Counted from the first letter of the stretch, positions 12,486-24,555 are shown. The stretch: DNA of 64,000 bases from Ixodes scapularis (GCF_016920785.2 NW_024609857.1:132053094-132117093), one strand, 5' to 3'. Numbers and translations are program-made. The notes: a model not told the origin generated them from the sequence alone.

Positions 12486-12626
12486 TATAACTTGTTTAAT
12501 GCTGCTAGAATAACGAAGTGGTTCCGAATGATGTCTGCAGCGGAAAATACCACACGAGCCCTCCTCCGTCTCGTGCTCTGTTGCTCATCCTGGTTTCGTT
12601 GTCGTCCCCTACTATAGTTCACTACA
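12486..12626 (-). repeat. 5' LTR of the decayed Gypsy element
   Basis: 141 bp, minus-strand start TGTAGTGAACTATAG. The internal side leads directly into a GGTGACCCGG primer-site-like sequence. Confidence 0.75.
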
Positions 12627-14969
12627 AAAGTAACTTTCAGAAGACTTTCAAGTGTGAAGAAAACGAAAGCACTACCCAATAGAGTGATGGCGACGGATAT
12701 CTACGGAGAGACAATGTGTGGTTCTGGAAAAAAACATGGAATCGAAAGGAAAAAAAGTATGAAGTTGCATTTTTTATACAATGAATTCAGAGGCAAAACA
12801 TAATAGGCATTTTGCTAGTTCTACTGAGCACATATTCATTGGGTTCATTGATATTTCTGCAATGGTGGTCGTGGGGCTCAAATATTATGGGGTTCACATT
12901 TCTTGATTTCAGAAAATCTGAGCATTTTCGTACGCCAGCATTTGTAAAACTATATTGATATTCATTAGTTGTTGTTGTTGTTGCTGTGGTTGTTTTTTTG
13001 GGGGGGAGGGGGGCGGGGGGGGGGGGGGGGGCGGGGGTGGGGAGGGGGAGCTTGGGAAACCATTCCCTGAATTTGTTTAGCGCCGGGTTTTTACGAGTTT
13101 GTTTCATAATCGTCTTTCCTTTATTATTCAATTGTCACATGTTAATTTTTACAGCCGTGACCAATGGGAGGTGAAAATGACCACTCTGCTGGGGATCATA
13201 AATTCTTTTCTGCTGATAACCATTCACAGCGGATTCCCGAAAATCGGAATTGAGCTCTTGAAAAAAGCCCTTAGGCTTGCTACGGGAATAGACTGGGCTA
13301 TTCAGTTTGCCATTCTTTTCTCCTGCCTTCCTTCTTCGTTTGTTCCGCTGGTTTCACCAGCTGAACAAACGCGTGATGAGCAGAGCAATGCCGTTCTGGA
13401 AGAAACGAGGGGGAGTCTTGACAAAGGAAAATTTTCCCCGGAAAAAAAACAAAAAAAAAAAAAGTCCGGAAGCGGAGCGCCGCACGATTTGTCGGAGTCG
13501 AGCGTTTTGTAGTATCCTATTTGGACACCCTTTAAAACCACTCACCGCGCGGTAGGACACGACGTTTCGGTAAGCCATTCCGGCAGACGAGAGACTTGTC
13601 CTGACGTTCTGTGATAATCGGGATGCCGTATCGTCCCCCCCCCCCCCCCCCAAAGAGCCTGACCTCGATCATTTGGATATTAAGTTATAAACATCCTCAA
13701 TATCGGCGTCAAGTTTTGTGGCGCTCACCAAGAACGCCTCGAATGACCCAAAAAAAGGAAAGATTTTGGAATCCTAGTTCGGAAAAAGGTTTGATGCCGA
13801 TTGTTTGCGGAAAGTCGCCAACGGCAAAGGAAGACTAGCAAAGGCTTTAATCAACAAGGAAAGTAATCCTCTCCATATTCACCCTGTTTGTCGGTGGATG
13901 CGTTTTGCGCCCAAAGAGAAAAACTCAAAAAACACGTCGCCAGACTCTGTTTGTCTGTATATTTTGAAGAGTTTTTTTTTTTTTTTTTTACAACTTCAGT
14001 CTCACTAGGAAACAAGTTTTCTTGTCCCCGTGTTCTGCGTCGTGTCCGCCAGGTGGCACGGTGGACTCCGACAAAGAGGCTGTCTATTGGTGCCATTCGT
14101 CGCTCGTTGTCGTGTGTCGCTGTCGGATTACTGTTTCATAAACTTTTGGTTAGAGTCGCTATTTTTCGCTTAATTCATAACTTGAACCCATTCCCTGCGC
14201 GTGGGCATGCATGAGGCAGCGTGATCAGGCAGCTTCTACAGCACTGTCAGCTTAGGCGTGAACGGGATGACGAAAGCAACTCTTTGTTCGAATTTTGAGC
14301 GATGGGCTAATCTTCTAGGGGAAGAATGGCGGTGGTCGGGTACATAAACGAGGGTCCGAACAAGAGAGGAGTTTCTCATTCTCCTCTTCTTGAACTGTTT
14401 TGTAGGCAGCGCGATTTGTCAGTTGAGGGGGCAAGGTAAGAAGGAAAACGTTAAAAAATTGTTTGATGGCCCCCTTAAATATCATTTGTAAACAAAATGT
14501 AGTTGCTACACTTCGTTTCAGCTTCGCTCCGAGCGCCGCCAAAGGCTGAGGGACGGTTCACGACTTGGAAAAGAGACCTTTCGTACGCATCACGAAGCAG
14601 TTCGCTAAGTAAAATTTTAAAAATACCTTGTTTATGTGCAGACATTGCACAATATTCCAGTTGTGTCCTGCTAACAACTAATTATCAAAAATACAAATGA
14701 AATAAGTGACTTTCAAGGTTGTTAATAATATAGTATTGAATGTGTTTCGACGAATAACTCCTACATGCTGGCAACACTGATGCAACTACTGTACTTTTTT
14801 CGTTTTCTTTTTCGTGTGATTTCAAGGTCTCAATGGCCGAATCGGGGGCTTGGTCGTTGGACGTTTTCTACGCCAAAGTGCCGGACATCCTTTGGTTTTC
14901 TGTATTTCCCCCGGCAATGCAAGGTAAGAAGAAAGGCACGTTTGGGCGTCAGGCGCGAGATCGGGATGA
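12627..14969. other. Low-complexity and unassigned DNA
   Basis: A G-rich run at 12999-13050, an A-rich stretch at 13442-13465, a C run at 13627-13650 and a T run at 13971-13989. A plus-strand frame at 13099-13512 is preceded by an acceptor-like TTTTTACAG and encodes hydrophobic helices, but I recognise no family. Confidence 0.3.
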
Positions 14970-14977
14970 ATGTGTAC

Positions 14978-16645
14978 CAGTGTTGCGGAATGGGCACCCC
15001 CATTCCATTCCAGTTCCATTCCAAGGAACTAGAGTTTTCGATAATTCCATTCCTTTCAACTCCTAGGAATGGGGACACTGGGCCCATTCCCACTCCTGGA
15101 ATGGCTGAGTCGCTCCATTCCATTCCTCCAATTCCTAAACGTTAAAAGTGACACTTGACAGCTGCATTATGTTGCAGGGTTGGGCAGAAATATTCAGAAA
15201 TGTATTTGAAAATACAAATACTGGGATAGATGAAAATAGTTGCTAAGATACTGATACTCAAGTCTGAAATATATCTATAAAAATGTATCGCGATACATAT
15301 CGAAAATACATTTTAAAGAGGCAAAAATGTCTTTGGAAATACAAATACAAGAATACATTTTAGGGAGGGCAGAAAAAAAATACTGAAAAACAATACATTT
15401 TTCAAATTTCTTTGAGACGCCAACTGAGATGAGGCTTTAAGTTTGAAGTGGAAGTTCCTTTTTTTTATTTTTTGTCCCGAAATTATTTTTCTGTAGGCTT
15501 GGCACTTCGCCTTGAAGGTAGTGGTTCCGGACGAAGAGTCCTAAATGGATTTAAAAAAACGTTCCATCAAGGATTGACCGCGGTCCCTTCTCTGGCATCC
15601 TGTCTGACTGACCAGTGATGCGAAAAGACTTCGACCTCTAAAATAAATTCCATCAAAACATCACCACTTCCCTGTCCAATAAGGGCGCCCCTGTCAGCAC
15701 TGCATGACGTCACGGTGGGATGAACCAGTATTCTTGAATCTGTAGGTGTTGCCTTGAACATGAAACTTTACCCACGCTGCTGTATGAAAGGACAATACAT
15801 AGCTTCGTTGTAGCTGACCTTGTTAAAGACCATGCAGGCAGTTGCATTTGGAATTTTCGAGAAAAGTGGACCACCTGAAGCATCCTGAAGCACATGTATT
15901 ATCTTCTGTTACGGTTGAAAAATCGATACGGTGGCATCCCTGTTGTGACGGTCCTTCCTGCCGACTCTCCGCTTCCAACGCATGAATGGCAGTTTTCAAG
16001 TTTCGCCTAGCATCATTCAAACAGGGACCTCGTGGGTTGCGACCTGAGATGGCCGGCACAGGTGCGAGCTCTTCGAGAAACAGCGCGCTCGAGGCGAGTC
16101 GAAAGTGTACGAAGTCTGGGTCCGCACAGCGAGGCCACGTTTGGCCTCCTTCCTGGGTATCGGATCACCAGAGCAGCAGGTCACGTTCACGTCGGCTGAT
16201 GACGTACCAGCCGTGCAATATTACAGGCGCAGACGCAGTCGGATATGTGTTGAACTTCACTGGTGAAAGGCGCCACCGCCCCCCCCCCCCTCCCCCCTTT
16301 GTTCTTTGCTTTGACGCTTGTTTTTTGTATTGCATGTTTTTCTTTTGCGCATAAGTCTGCTAGGACCTTACGCGGGTTCGCAGTTTCCCGCTCATTTTAT
16401 TTCTGTACAACCGACTCCCTGACTGGCTCGGTATAGCTGAACGTAAAAAATAAATAAATAAATAAATATAAATAACCTGGCCCATTCCATTCCCATTCCA
16501 TTCCGCGCAAAAGGCATCTAATTCCATTCCCATTCCATTCCCCTGAACGTTGCCACCATTCCATTCCCATTCCATTCTGTGGTCGCGAAAATGCGGAATG
16601 ATTCCGGAATCATTCCAACTCCGGAGTGGCAACTCCGCAACACTG
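14978..16645. mobile_element. Non-autonomous hAT element with 8-bp target duplication
   Basis: Terminal inverted repeats CAGTGTTGCGGA (14978) and TCCGCAACACTG (ending 16645) are flanked by identical ATGTGTAC duplications (14970-14977 and 16646-16653). Termini CAGTG and an 8-bp duplication are hAT hallmarks. Both subterminal regions (14995-15140, 16478-16600) consist of degenerate ATTCC/GGAAT repeats. No transposase is present. Another repeat fragment with CAGGGTTGGGCAG (15175 to about 15420) lies inside. Confidence 0.82.
15175..15420. repeat. hAT-like terminal fragment with TATTTGTATTT/CGCGATAC motifs
   Basis: Begins CAGGGTTGGGCAGAAATA and carries AAAATACAAATAC and TATCGCGATACATATCG. Related sequence recurs at 17420-17620 (direct) and 18230-18423 (inverted, ending CCCAAGCCTG). 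Confidence 0.5.
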
Positions 16646-17419
16646 ATGTGTACACTACCACGGTCGGGAGTCTCAAACTGCGTCCGCGAAGTTGTTCAAC
16701 GAACATCGGAGCTAAAGACAAAAGCAAGCAAAAAACAAACAAACGAAAGTAAGAGAAACAATGGACGCACTTCTTCTAACACAGCTTTTGGAAAAAAAGC
16801 CTAGTTTTTGTACATACGCGAGTAAATAAGAGAGCACCTTAAAAAGCAAGATATCTCTTCCTGCATTCCACAAAATACCAAATAAAAAAAAAAATCGCTT
16901 CTTCGACCAACCACAAACGCTACCCCGTTTCTGAGAACGCCGGAGACCCTGGTGTAAACAGTTGTCCCAAGTAATGAATCCCCGACTCTGCCGCCCCGAG
17001 TAGGAGGTTGGTGAAACTGACCGAAAAACAACTTCATTTCCCCCGCTTGCGGAACGGCTTCGAGTGACACTTGACACCGTTTCCTTTTGACAAACTCGGT
17101 ATACCGCACTCTTATTTTGGTGCTCTCCTGCATCCGTCTCTCCGTCGAGATGTCTCCGAGAGGGACGGGAAGGCAGCCGACTGCAATCTGCAGTGATTTT
17201 TATTTAATTTTTTAGGCGTTTGTTATCAGCCTTTTTAAATTATTGTTTTTCTAAGTATCTTTTTTTCGTGCTTTTTTTTCTCCCTGCATCTTGTCAGATG
17301 TGTCTGAGCTGTTCTCAGCAATTTATTATGCATTATCCATTCGTGCATTTTTTTATGGATGGTCTTGATATACTGAAAAGGGACGGGTTACAAAAAAAAA
17401 AGACATTCCTTCAAAAGTA

Positions 17420-18423
17420 GTTGGAAACAAAAATACTGAGACACGTGACAAAATAGCTAAAATACTGATACTGAAATATATTTATAAAACTGCATCGCGA
17501 TACGTATCATAAATAGATTTTAAAAATAGAAAAGTATTTAGAAATGCATATACCGATATACATTTTGGTGAGGATGAAATACAGGCACTAAAAGCATTGT
17601 TATAAAAATATTATTTTGGATGTTTTGCGGCCCCCTTAGAGCTTACAATGAACAAAAAAAAAACATGTTCTAGAATAAGAATTTCTTTTCTTAAAATCTG
17701 CATGCGAGTTTTTACTGAATGTTGGAGCCTGAGTTGAGCTCAAGTGAGATTTACCGTAAAATCAACATTTTTTTTTTTTTTTTGGGGGGGGGGGGGGGGG
17801 GGACGTGGTAAGCAAAGCAAGCGATTTTTTCACCCTTGGCTAGAACGCGGATTTATTTCGGCTTCTCATATCTTGCTGAGAAAAAATTTCAGCAAATCTA
17901 AATCAGTCCTGTGTCCTCCCAAATATTATTGAGAAGTCACTATGATTATGACAAATCGGGATGCCTCTTCTAGCGGTAACTTTGTAACGCCAGCGTAGAA
18001 TGACGTTCAAGGAACCCGTATTCTTTTTTCTGCCTCTTGGGTGCGCCGACAGAGCCTTTAACTTTTGGAGTCGACTGGAATTGTCGATCGCCTAAAGTGT
18101 GAGAAAACATTTGTTAACTTTTGCACATTAAAAAGAGAGTCATGTGCGGAAGAAAGCCATGTGCGGTCAGACACACAAAACGTCTCTGGCGAAACCTGGT
18201 TTTAACCATCTGTGTGGAAGTCAAGAATTCTCTAAAAAACTGTAACAATATACATCGGCCTTAATAGTATTGCGATAACAAGAATACACCTGAAAATTCT
18301 TTTTTTTTGATACAGAAATATAAAATACACTGAAAAATTGCAGCACCATACACAGATATAAATACATAATATATTTATGACATACTATTGCGATACATTT
18401 GCATCCTGATACTTCCCAAGCCT
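17420..18423. repeat. Pair of inverted hAT-like ends around a T/G-rich spacer
   Basis: 17420-17620 carries CATCGCGATACGTATC and AAATACTGATACTGAAATA. 18230-18423 carries the reverse of the same family and ends CCCAAGCCTG. The orientation suits the two ends of one decayed element. The left terminus is eroded and no target duplication is visible. A poly-T/poly-G run occupies 17768-17801. Confidence 0.4.
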
Positions 18424-19486
18424 GAGTCATTAGATGAAAAATTAACCTGACTTATTTAGTTTTACCTTGTATGGTGTTATGGTAGCATATTGTTTATGTT
18501 AGTCCGCAAAGTTTACTTTTTGTGTGCTATTGTAGGGCGTTTGGTATATGGTTACGTTAGTGCGTTATGTATATAGAGTATCAGTTTGTTCTGTAACATT
18601 TTTTTGTGTCTTTTATTTGTCTGCGGTTTAAATACATAAACGGGCACACGTCGGTTTGTTCACGCCTTTTTATTTTTTCCTGCAACATCGCGAGCACAGG
18701 CAATTTAGATGCATAAATACTTAGACAAAAATAGACAGAGCACCGGAGTCCCACGTGCTCCTAAACATTAAGACAGCACATTCTTAAACGTTGTTTATGA
18801 CCAGAAATAAATGGTGTTATTTAAAGTGATCGCATTGAGGCATACTTCTGCACCTTTCTAAAATTGTTTAATCCTGCGAAGCAGCAGAATTTACCGGTAC
18901 AAGCTTGAGCATGCTTGAGAAAACGGGGAAAGATTTTCCGGCCCAAGCCCCGTTTTGCTCCATGGGGCAAGCTAGCCCCAGCCTGGCTAGCCGGCACGAC
19001 AATTGAGTGGGAATTCCATGTTTAGCCAAGCATGGCTCTACGGTGTAAAACCGGCCTAAACCTGGCTGGCAGGTCAGTGGCCATCCAAGCTGGCAAAACG
19101 GTGTAAATGCAGTGTGGGCGATGGTGGGAGTTACGTGGTAATTTAATCTTGGTTATACGGGGAATTCACAGACTACTCCCAAGGAGGCCTATGTTGTCAT
19201 TCAAAACATGTTTTTGTGGCATTCGGCCAAACAACGTCTTCAATTTTCGGTGCTATGAGCAAGAAAAAACTGGTTGCTACTTTGCTCTAGATTTAGTGCC
19301 TCACGATTAATAAAGGTGCTCAGTAATTTTCTCAGAATACTTTATCACTAGTATGAAAGTTCAAAACATGTGCGAGCTGCTGTATTTAATATGTAGTCAG
19401 CATGAAAATGAAGCTGCAAAATCAAATCAAGTTTGATACAGTGTTTCTTTTTAATTTCATGTTCAGTACATGGTGCTCGCTCATAC
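18424..19486. other. Unassigned AT-rich DNA
   Basis: A CGGGGAAAGATTTTCC / GCTAGCCCCAGCCTGGCTAG segment at 18925-19100 is rich in short inverted GCTAGCC motifs. No gene is supported. Confidence 0.3.
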
Positions 19487-19768
19487 CCCGAGTCCCACTA
19501 CAATGACAAACAGAAACAAACGACAGCGACAAGACACAAACCACAGTCTTTCATGATTTGGCAGGCTTTCTAGAATAAAGGAGGCTATGCTCCAACACGA
19601 GCATCATGCACGAGAGGGTATCTTTGGCAGGCTTGCAATCACTCGTGCTTATTTCACGAGCACCGAACGACTAAACGCCTGCCTAAGGTACCATCGTGGG
19701 CATGCTGCATGGGTTGGAGGCTTGTCCGTGTCGTTTGTTTCTCTTTGTCGTTCTGGTGGGACTCCGGC
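19487..19768. mobile_element. Short TIR element (CCGAGTCCCAC family)
   Basis: CCGAGTCCCACTACAATGAC at the left and the complement of CCGGAGTCCCACCAGAACGA at the right, continuing through AAACAAACGACA for about 45 bp. 280 bp, no coding capacity. Confidence 0.6.
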
Positions 19769-20728
19769 ATTAAACGTACAAGGCTGGTTGCTGGCCGATC
19801 ATCTGCTGCCGGGTAACTGGGCTTCACAGCTAGCAGGTGGCTCTGCTGATCCGAGTACTGATGACAGCAATTGTCGATGGTTCACCCTATGAAAACTTCG
19901 TGGCTGTGGATAGTAGCAACTGGAGAAAGAACAACAAAAAAACAGTGTTGAATGTTTAGTGAATATGTTTTATATAAACTATAAATCGTGCTCCAAATAA
20001 AATTTTAACACCGCAGAAAGTTTACCCAAATGGTGCCTGTGGTAGGTTGAGTGTCCTTCAATACTGATACGTTGAGATGTTGTCCTCAAATATACGATAA
20101 GGTCCCAGAGGAAGGAGTGCAACCGCGAAAACGAGAGAAAAAACAATGCGGTGAGGAAAAACACATTCAGCATAGTCAGAATCTGAACGCGCACGCCACG
20201 AAAAATGAATTTTACAACGCCGAACGATACTTTTTCAGGAATCTAGTTTAATGCGATGTACTATACTTAACGTTCGGCGGACACGCACATGTTTGGCTCA
20301 GATAGAAATAAAAATGGTATACCGGAGCCTCCGAATGAAAAAACAAAACAAAAACACGTGGCAGGAATGAGCACGCACTTTGAGCTACAAAAACAAAAAT
20401 AAACATTATACTTCTGAAACTAGATAAAGTAAGAGACGTGTTCATTTCTTACGGCGCCACGGGAGGTACATAACTCTGCTCAGATCATATTATTGGTGAT
20501 TTTAAATGAGTGTGAAAATATGCTATTTCACGCAAGAATCGACTGTCTTTTGTGGTAGTTACGATCATCTAACAGAAATATTTCAAATGTTCACATAACC
20601 AGACGATCTGTCCCCCTATAGCTTATGTTATACGACAAACCGCACCAAAAAAAGGGAAATATAAAAACTTTTTTTTTTGGCAGGAAAAAAAATGAAAGCC
20701 GCTTACAACTCCCTGTAACGCCGAATTG
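19769..20728. other. Unassigned DNA
   Basis: Small unconnected frames only. No repeat ends or exon signals that hold together. Confidence 0.3.
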
Positions 20729-21898
20729 GAGCGCAGCTCTTGAGGAGAAGGAGGGAAGGGCACTGGGGGGGGGGGGGTTAAACTAACCAGGGGGGGGGTC
20801 ACGTGACCTTGGGGGTCACGTGACCCCCAATGCCGATGATGTCATCACTGACGTCACTGATGACGTCATCAATGACGATTACGATGCGGGTACCGATGAC
20901 GTCATTAGTGACGTCACTGATGACTTCACCAGTGATGATGACGATGACGATGTGATTGTCGGTGACGTCATCAGTGACATCGCTGATGACGTCATCAGTG
21001 ATGATGACGATGACGATGCGGATGCCGGTGACGACATCAGTGACGTCACTGATGACGTCATCAGTGATGATGACGATGACGATGACGATGCGGATGTCGG
21101 TAACGTCATCAGTGATGATGACGATGACGATGCGGATGCCGGTGACGTCATCAGTGATGATGACGATGACGATGTGGATGCCGGTGACATCAGTGATGAT
21201 GACGATGACGATGTGGATGCCGGTGACGTCATCAGTGATGATGACGATGACGATGTGGATGCCGGTGACGTCATCAGTGATGATGACGATGATGTGGATG
21301 CCGGTGACGTCATCAGTGATGATGACGATGACGATGTGGATGCCGGTGACGTCATCAGTGATGATGACGATGACAATATGGATGCCGGTGACGTCATCAG
21401 TGATGATGACGATGATGATGTGGATGCCGGTGACGTCATCAGTGATGATGACGATGACGGTGTGGATGCCGGTGACGTCATCAGTGATGATGACGGTGGA
21501 TGCCGGTGACGTCATCAGTGATGATGACGATGACGATGCGGATGCCGGTGACGTCATCAGTGATGATGACGATGACGATGTGGATGCCGGTGACGTCATC
21601 AGTGATGACGATGTGGATGCCGATGACGTCATCAGTGATGATGACGATGACGATGTGGATGCCGGTGACGTCATCAGTGACGATGACGTCATCGGGGGGT
21701 CACGCGACATCGGCGGGGGTCACGTGACCTCGGGGGGTCACGTGACCTCGAGGAGGGGGTCACGTGACCTCAGGGGAGTCACGTGACTTCGGGGGTCACG
21801 TGACCCCCCACGAGGTCACCTGACCCCGGTGGGGGGCTCGCGCGGTGCGTTATGGGACATTTCCCATGATGCACCGCGCGGTTACGCCGACGGCGACG

Positions 21899-21930
<32 letters not shown>

Positions 21931-21967
21931 GCTCAAGCCGGAAACGGGCCCCTAAGAGCTGCGCTCT
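20729..21967 (+). mobile_element. TIR element with CRE-motif minisatellite core (copy 2)
   Basis: The ends GAGCGCAGCTCTTGAGG (20729) and CCTAAGAGCTGCGCTC (ending 21966) are inverted repeats. The core is a minisatellite (20830-21700), flanked on both sides by GGGGTCACGTGACC repeats and followed by GGCGACGGCGACGGCGAC (21890-21930). It has no coding capacity for a transposase. I could not define a target duplication. Confidence 0.65.
20830..21700 (+). repeat. 42-bp minisatellite with TGACGTCA in nearly every unit
   Basis: The basic unit is 42 bp (GGTGACGTCATCAGTGATGA followed by TGACGATGACGATGTGGATG and CC), with 36- and 39-bp variants. By eye there are about 22 TGACGTCA palindromes. The long frames on both strands (Asp-rich, Met/Thr-rich, Ser-rich) exist only because the unit length is a multiple of three. 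Confidence 0.9.
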
Positions 21968-22654
21968 AAACCGAGAAACACCAATGCGTTGGAATGTTTG
22001 CACTGCCGGGGTTGTGAATGTGACCCCTTGACGTTATGAAACAAATGTTATATCACCGTCGGATACTGTTTCTGAAAGCTAGTTTAATTATCCGCACTGT
22101 TCTTGGATGTAAGATATAAAAACATGTCTAAGCCTAATAAAAGAGTAAAACTGCGGAGTAAAACCTCGATAAGTAAAACCAGGATGTACCAGAACAAAAG
22201 TAAGTACTACTTTCCGGAAGTCAGAAAATTAAGAGATGTGCTTAATACGTAGCGCGCCATGAGCTCAGGTAAATAACTGCCTTAAAATAGCGGTATTTTC
22301 GTTTCAATAGTGGGTAAAGATGACCGCCTTCAGACAAACTTCGGCTGCATCACTGTGGCAGTTTGACCGCTTACACATTTTCCCATTATGTTCTTAATAT
22401 TCTCATTATTATTACCTTCCTTACTTTGTTGAAAGGACTTGCGCTGTTTGCCTACTACACTGACCCCCTATTAGCACGGAGGGAGCGAATTATTCCGGCA
22501 AAAGAAGAGGGCCACGGCTTGTGCATTGCATCAATTCAAACTTGGGCTCGCACTGTCTAGTGTCACATTTTGCGTGATTTTCACCCTAAAATAGGGGGCC
22601 GGCGACAGCAAACAACATGGCGAACATTTAAAACAACAAAAACTTAAAATAAAA
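21968..22654. other. Unassigned DNA before the SINE fragment
   Basis: No exon or repeat recognised. The 65-codon frame at 22363-22560 has no family signal. Confidence 0.3.
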
Positions 22655-22745
22655 TTTTTTTAAAAACTTCACTCTACTAGGATTTGAACCACCGACCTTG
22701 CGATCAGCAGCACCGCGCATTCACAAAGAAGGCCAAACGCCCAAC
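22655..22745 (-). repeat. tRNA-like SINE fragment
   Basis: On the minus strand TGGCCTTCTTTG (22735-22724) and GGTTCAAATCC (22690-22680) are A- and B-box-like, followed by an A/T-rich tail (TTTTTAAAAAAATTTTATTT). It lies just before the Penelope-like element. Confidence 0.5.
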
Positions 22746-22802
22746 TGGAAGTAGCCGTTTTTTAGCAGGTTAAATGTCTACTAAATTCGTTTGGATATAT
22801 TG

Positions 22803-22859
22803 TGTTGTTAGTCTCGTTACGGGTTTCAGTTGAGCTAGTTGGTACATACTGTTGGCAAT
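22803..22859 (-). repeat. 57-bp motif inverted relative to 23069-23125
   Basis: GGTACATACTGTTGGCAATC here is the complement of GATTGCCAACAGTATGTACC at 23070. The pair brackets the left terminal repeat of the Penelope-like element. Confidence 0.7.
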
Positions 22860-22879
22860 CAGGTCAGCTGAACATGGAA

Positions 22880-23070
22880 AAAACAAGAGCACGAAAAAAA
22901 GGACTGGATATTCACACCGCTGACTAACCACTCACTTTTACTTTTTCCTCATCCCAGCCTAGGCATTTTCTTCTTCGTTCTATGGCTCATTAAACACGTT
23001 TAAAACAGCCTTTTAGCCTACCACTCAACTGGGTGTGGCGAACTGCAAATATTGGCGTTCTTTTACGTGA
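22880..23070 (+). repeat. Left inverted terminal repeat of the Penelope-like element
   Basis: Reverse complement of 27692-27882 with scattered substitutions (shared AAATATTGGCGTTCTTTT). In effect it is an inverted copy of the element's own 3' end placed upstream of the ORF. Confidence 0.75.
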
Positions 23071-24168
23071 TTGCCAACAGTATGTACCAAATAGCTCAAC
23101 TAAAACCCGTAGCTCAGTTTCTGTCTAGTTATTTGAGCACTTCTTTTTTATGTTTAGATTCACTGGACCCACCAGCCCTTGGTTTTGTAATTGCCCACAC
23201 TACATGCCGGGCAAGGTTGCTCTCACTCAGCATTGATAAGAAGATCCTCCTGGACGATGTTAGAATACTGTTTGGTGGAATACCTCTGTCGCAGGGACAT
23301 GCCTCATGGGTGTCTAAGATTCTCCGGTCGGAGTTATGGCGGCAACAACGCCTGCTCACCGATTTCTTACGTGTCAGAAGTGCCAATTACAGCGCCTTCA
23401 GGCACCAACTGACCATGGCAGAGATTTCAAAGGAAACAATGTGGAAAAACTGGTTTATCCCGATTCTGAAGCAGCACTTGGCAAGGCGGAAGCAGGAAAC
23501 CTCAAGGAGGCTGCCTCTTCAGGTCATCGGGGACGTTGACCTCACAGACAAGACTAAGAATTTGCTTTCACAAGGACCGAAGTATGCCATACCTAAAGGC
23601 TTGGGCCCATCGACAAGATCGCACTTGTCCGCACCATCGCATCCAAACCTCATGAAGAAAAGGCATCACAAATAATCAGTTAGGAATGAACTGCATAGCA
23701 AGCCAAAGGAGTCCAATATTTCCAGGTATTAATTTTGGCTCCGCCGTAAATGAGCTTCGAAGCAAAGATTTCAGGCTCTTTGTGTCGGACAAAGACGGTG
23801 GTTTTGTTGTCCTGGATTCTGGGAGCAATGGAGACAAGGCTGCCGCAGCCATGGCCAAAAACGTCATTAGTGTCGAAGAAAAGCGAAGCAAAGGATGTAA
23901 ACAGGCCATTGTGTGGCTACTTGGGAGAGATCACCTGAACAGTCTTTGTACAAAAATCAAAAAGACGAAGACGGGACACCTTGGGGTGTTTTTCTCAGTG
24001 AAGACGCACAAAGATGGCGCACCTTTTAGGGCGATTGTATCGAAAAGGGCGACATAGCAAGCCCACGTGTCGTCATTCTTGGCGAAGCAGCTGTCCCTGG
24101 TTCAGTGCAACGATCCTTACAGGATACAAAGTTCAGAACAACTTATTGGTTATCTAGAAGAACGGATC
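23052..24168 (+). pseudogene. Penelope-like polyprotein, N-terminal part
   Basis: Frame 1 (23052-23675) encodes ARLLSLSIDKKILLDD, ELWRQQRLLTDFLRVRSANY and KYAIPKG, the basic N-terminal region. It shifts frame near 23605-23640. The second frame (23686 onward) encodes DFRLFVSDKDGGFVVLDSG and LGVFFSVKTHKDGAPFRAI, the entry to the RT palm. A TAG at 24055-24057 replaces a conserved tryptophan position (SKRAT, stop, QAHVSSFLAKQLS). The homology is lost after GYLEE near 24165. Confidence 0.75.
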
Positions 24169-24169
24169 T

Positions 24170-24555
24170 GGGCCCGTTTGCTCGAAGCGCTAACCGCGGC
24201 TAAAGTTAGCCGCAGTACCTAGGAGAGGGATTTTGAAATCACGTGACTGGCTCGGTAGGGACGCGGGAAGACATGGCGGTACGCGCCCCGTTGAGTGAGC
24301 GCCGCTCGCTTTGCAACTAATATGTCGTTGTAGCTGCAATATTGGGCGCGTTAGTCAGCAACGAATGGTGCAGGAGGTTTTCGCTTTCCATTATCTCCCT
24401 TATATCGCAAAGCATGAGCAATGACCTTGCCGCATTTTTTAGATAGTCTTTCGATTCTGACGATTCCTAAGCCTAAATTAACGCCATAATTGTCGGCTTG
24501 GGAACGCCTTTGGAAAGTGGATCGCCTTGACTCAATCGGCCGGGTATTGATAGCA
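24170..24555. other. Non-coding break inside the Penelope-like RT
   Basis: Between GYLEE and SVDIQDMYY the sequence loses RT homology for about 385 bp. It begins GGGCCCGTTTGCTCGAAGCG and contains ACCGCGGCTAAAGTTAGCCGC, a small palindrome. This suits a short insertion (SINE or MITE), but I found no convincing target duplication. Confidence 0.4.

Larger units (their letters stand above)
9307..12626 (-). mobile_element. Decayed, internally deleted Gypsy element
   Basis: LTR-like repeats at 9307-9441 and 12486-12626 (about 90% alike, TGTAG at the outer minus-strand end) flank a minus-strand coding region. Next to the 5' LTR is AGCGGTGACCCGGAC, a primer-site-like sequence. The internal part is only 3 kb: Gag's C-terminus, zinc knuckle, protease and the first RT motifs are missing. 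The joint is near 11748, where Gag reading VALLINIAATQQ abuts RT reading PADIAKTAMTTPFG. I found no clean target duplication. Confidence 0.85.

Noticed and set aside
20799..21786. Long overlapping ORFs on both strands (Asp-rich, Ser/Thr-rich, Met-rich; up to 303 codons)
   Set aside because: They exist only because the 42-bp minisatellite unit is a multiple of three and lacks stops. They are mirrored on both strands and have no start context or domain.
22680..22735. Possible tRNA gene on the minus strand
   Set aside because: Only degenerate A and B boxes, followed by an A/T-rich tail. Better explained as a SINE fragment.
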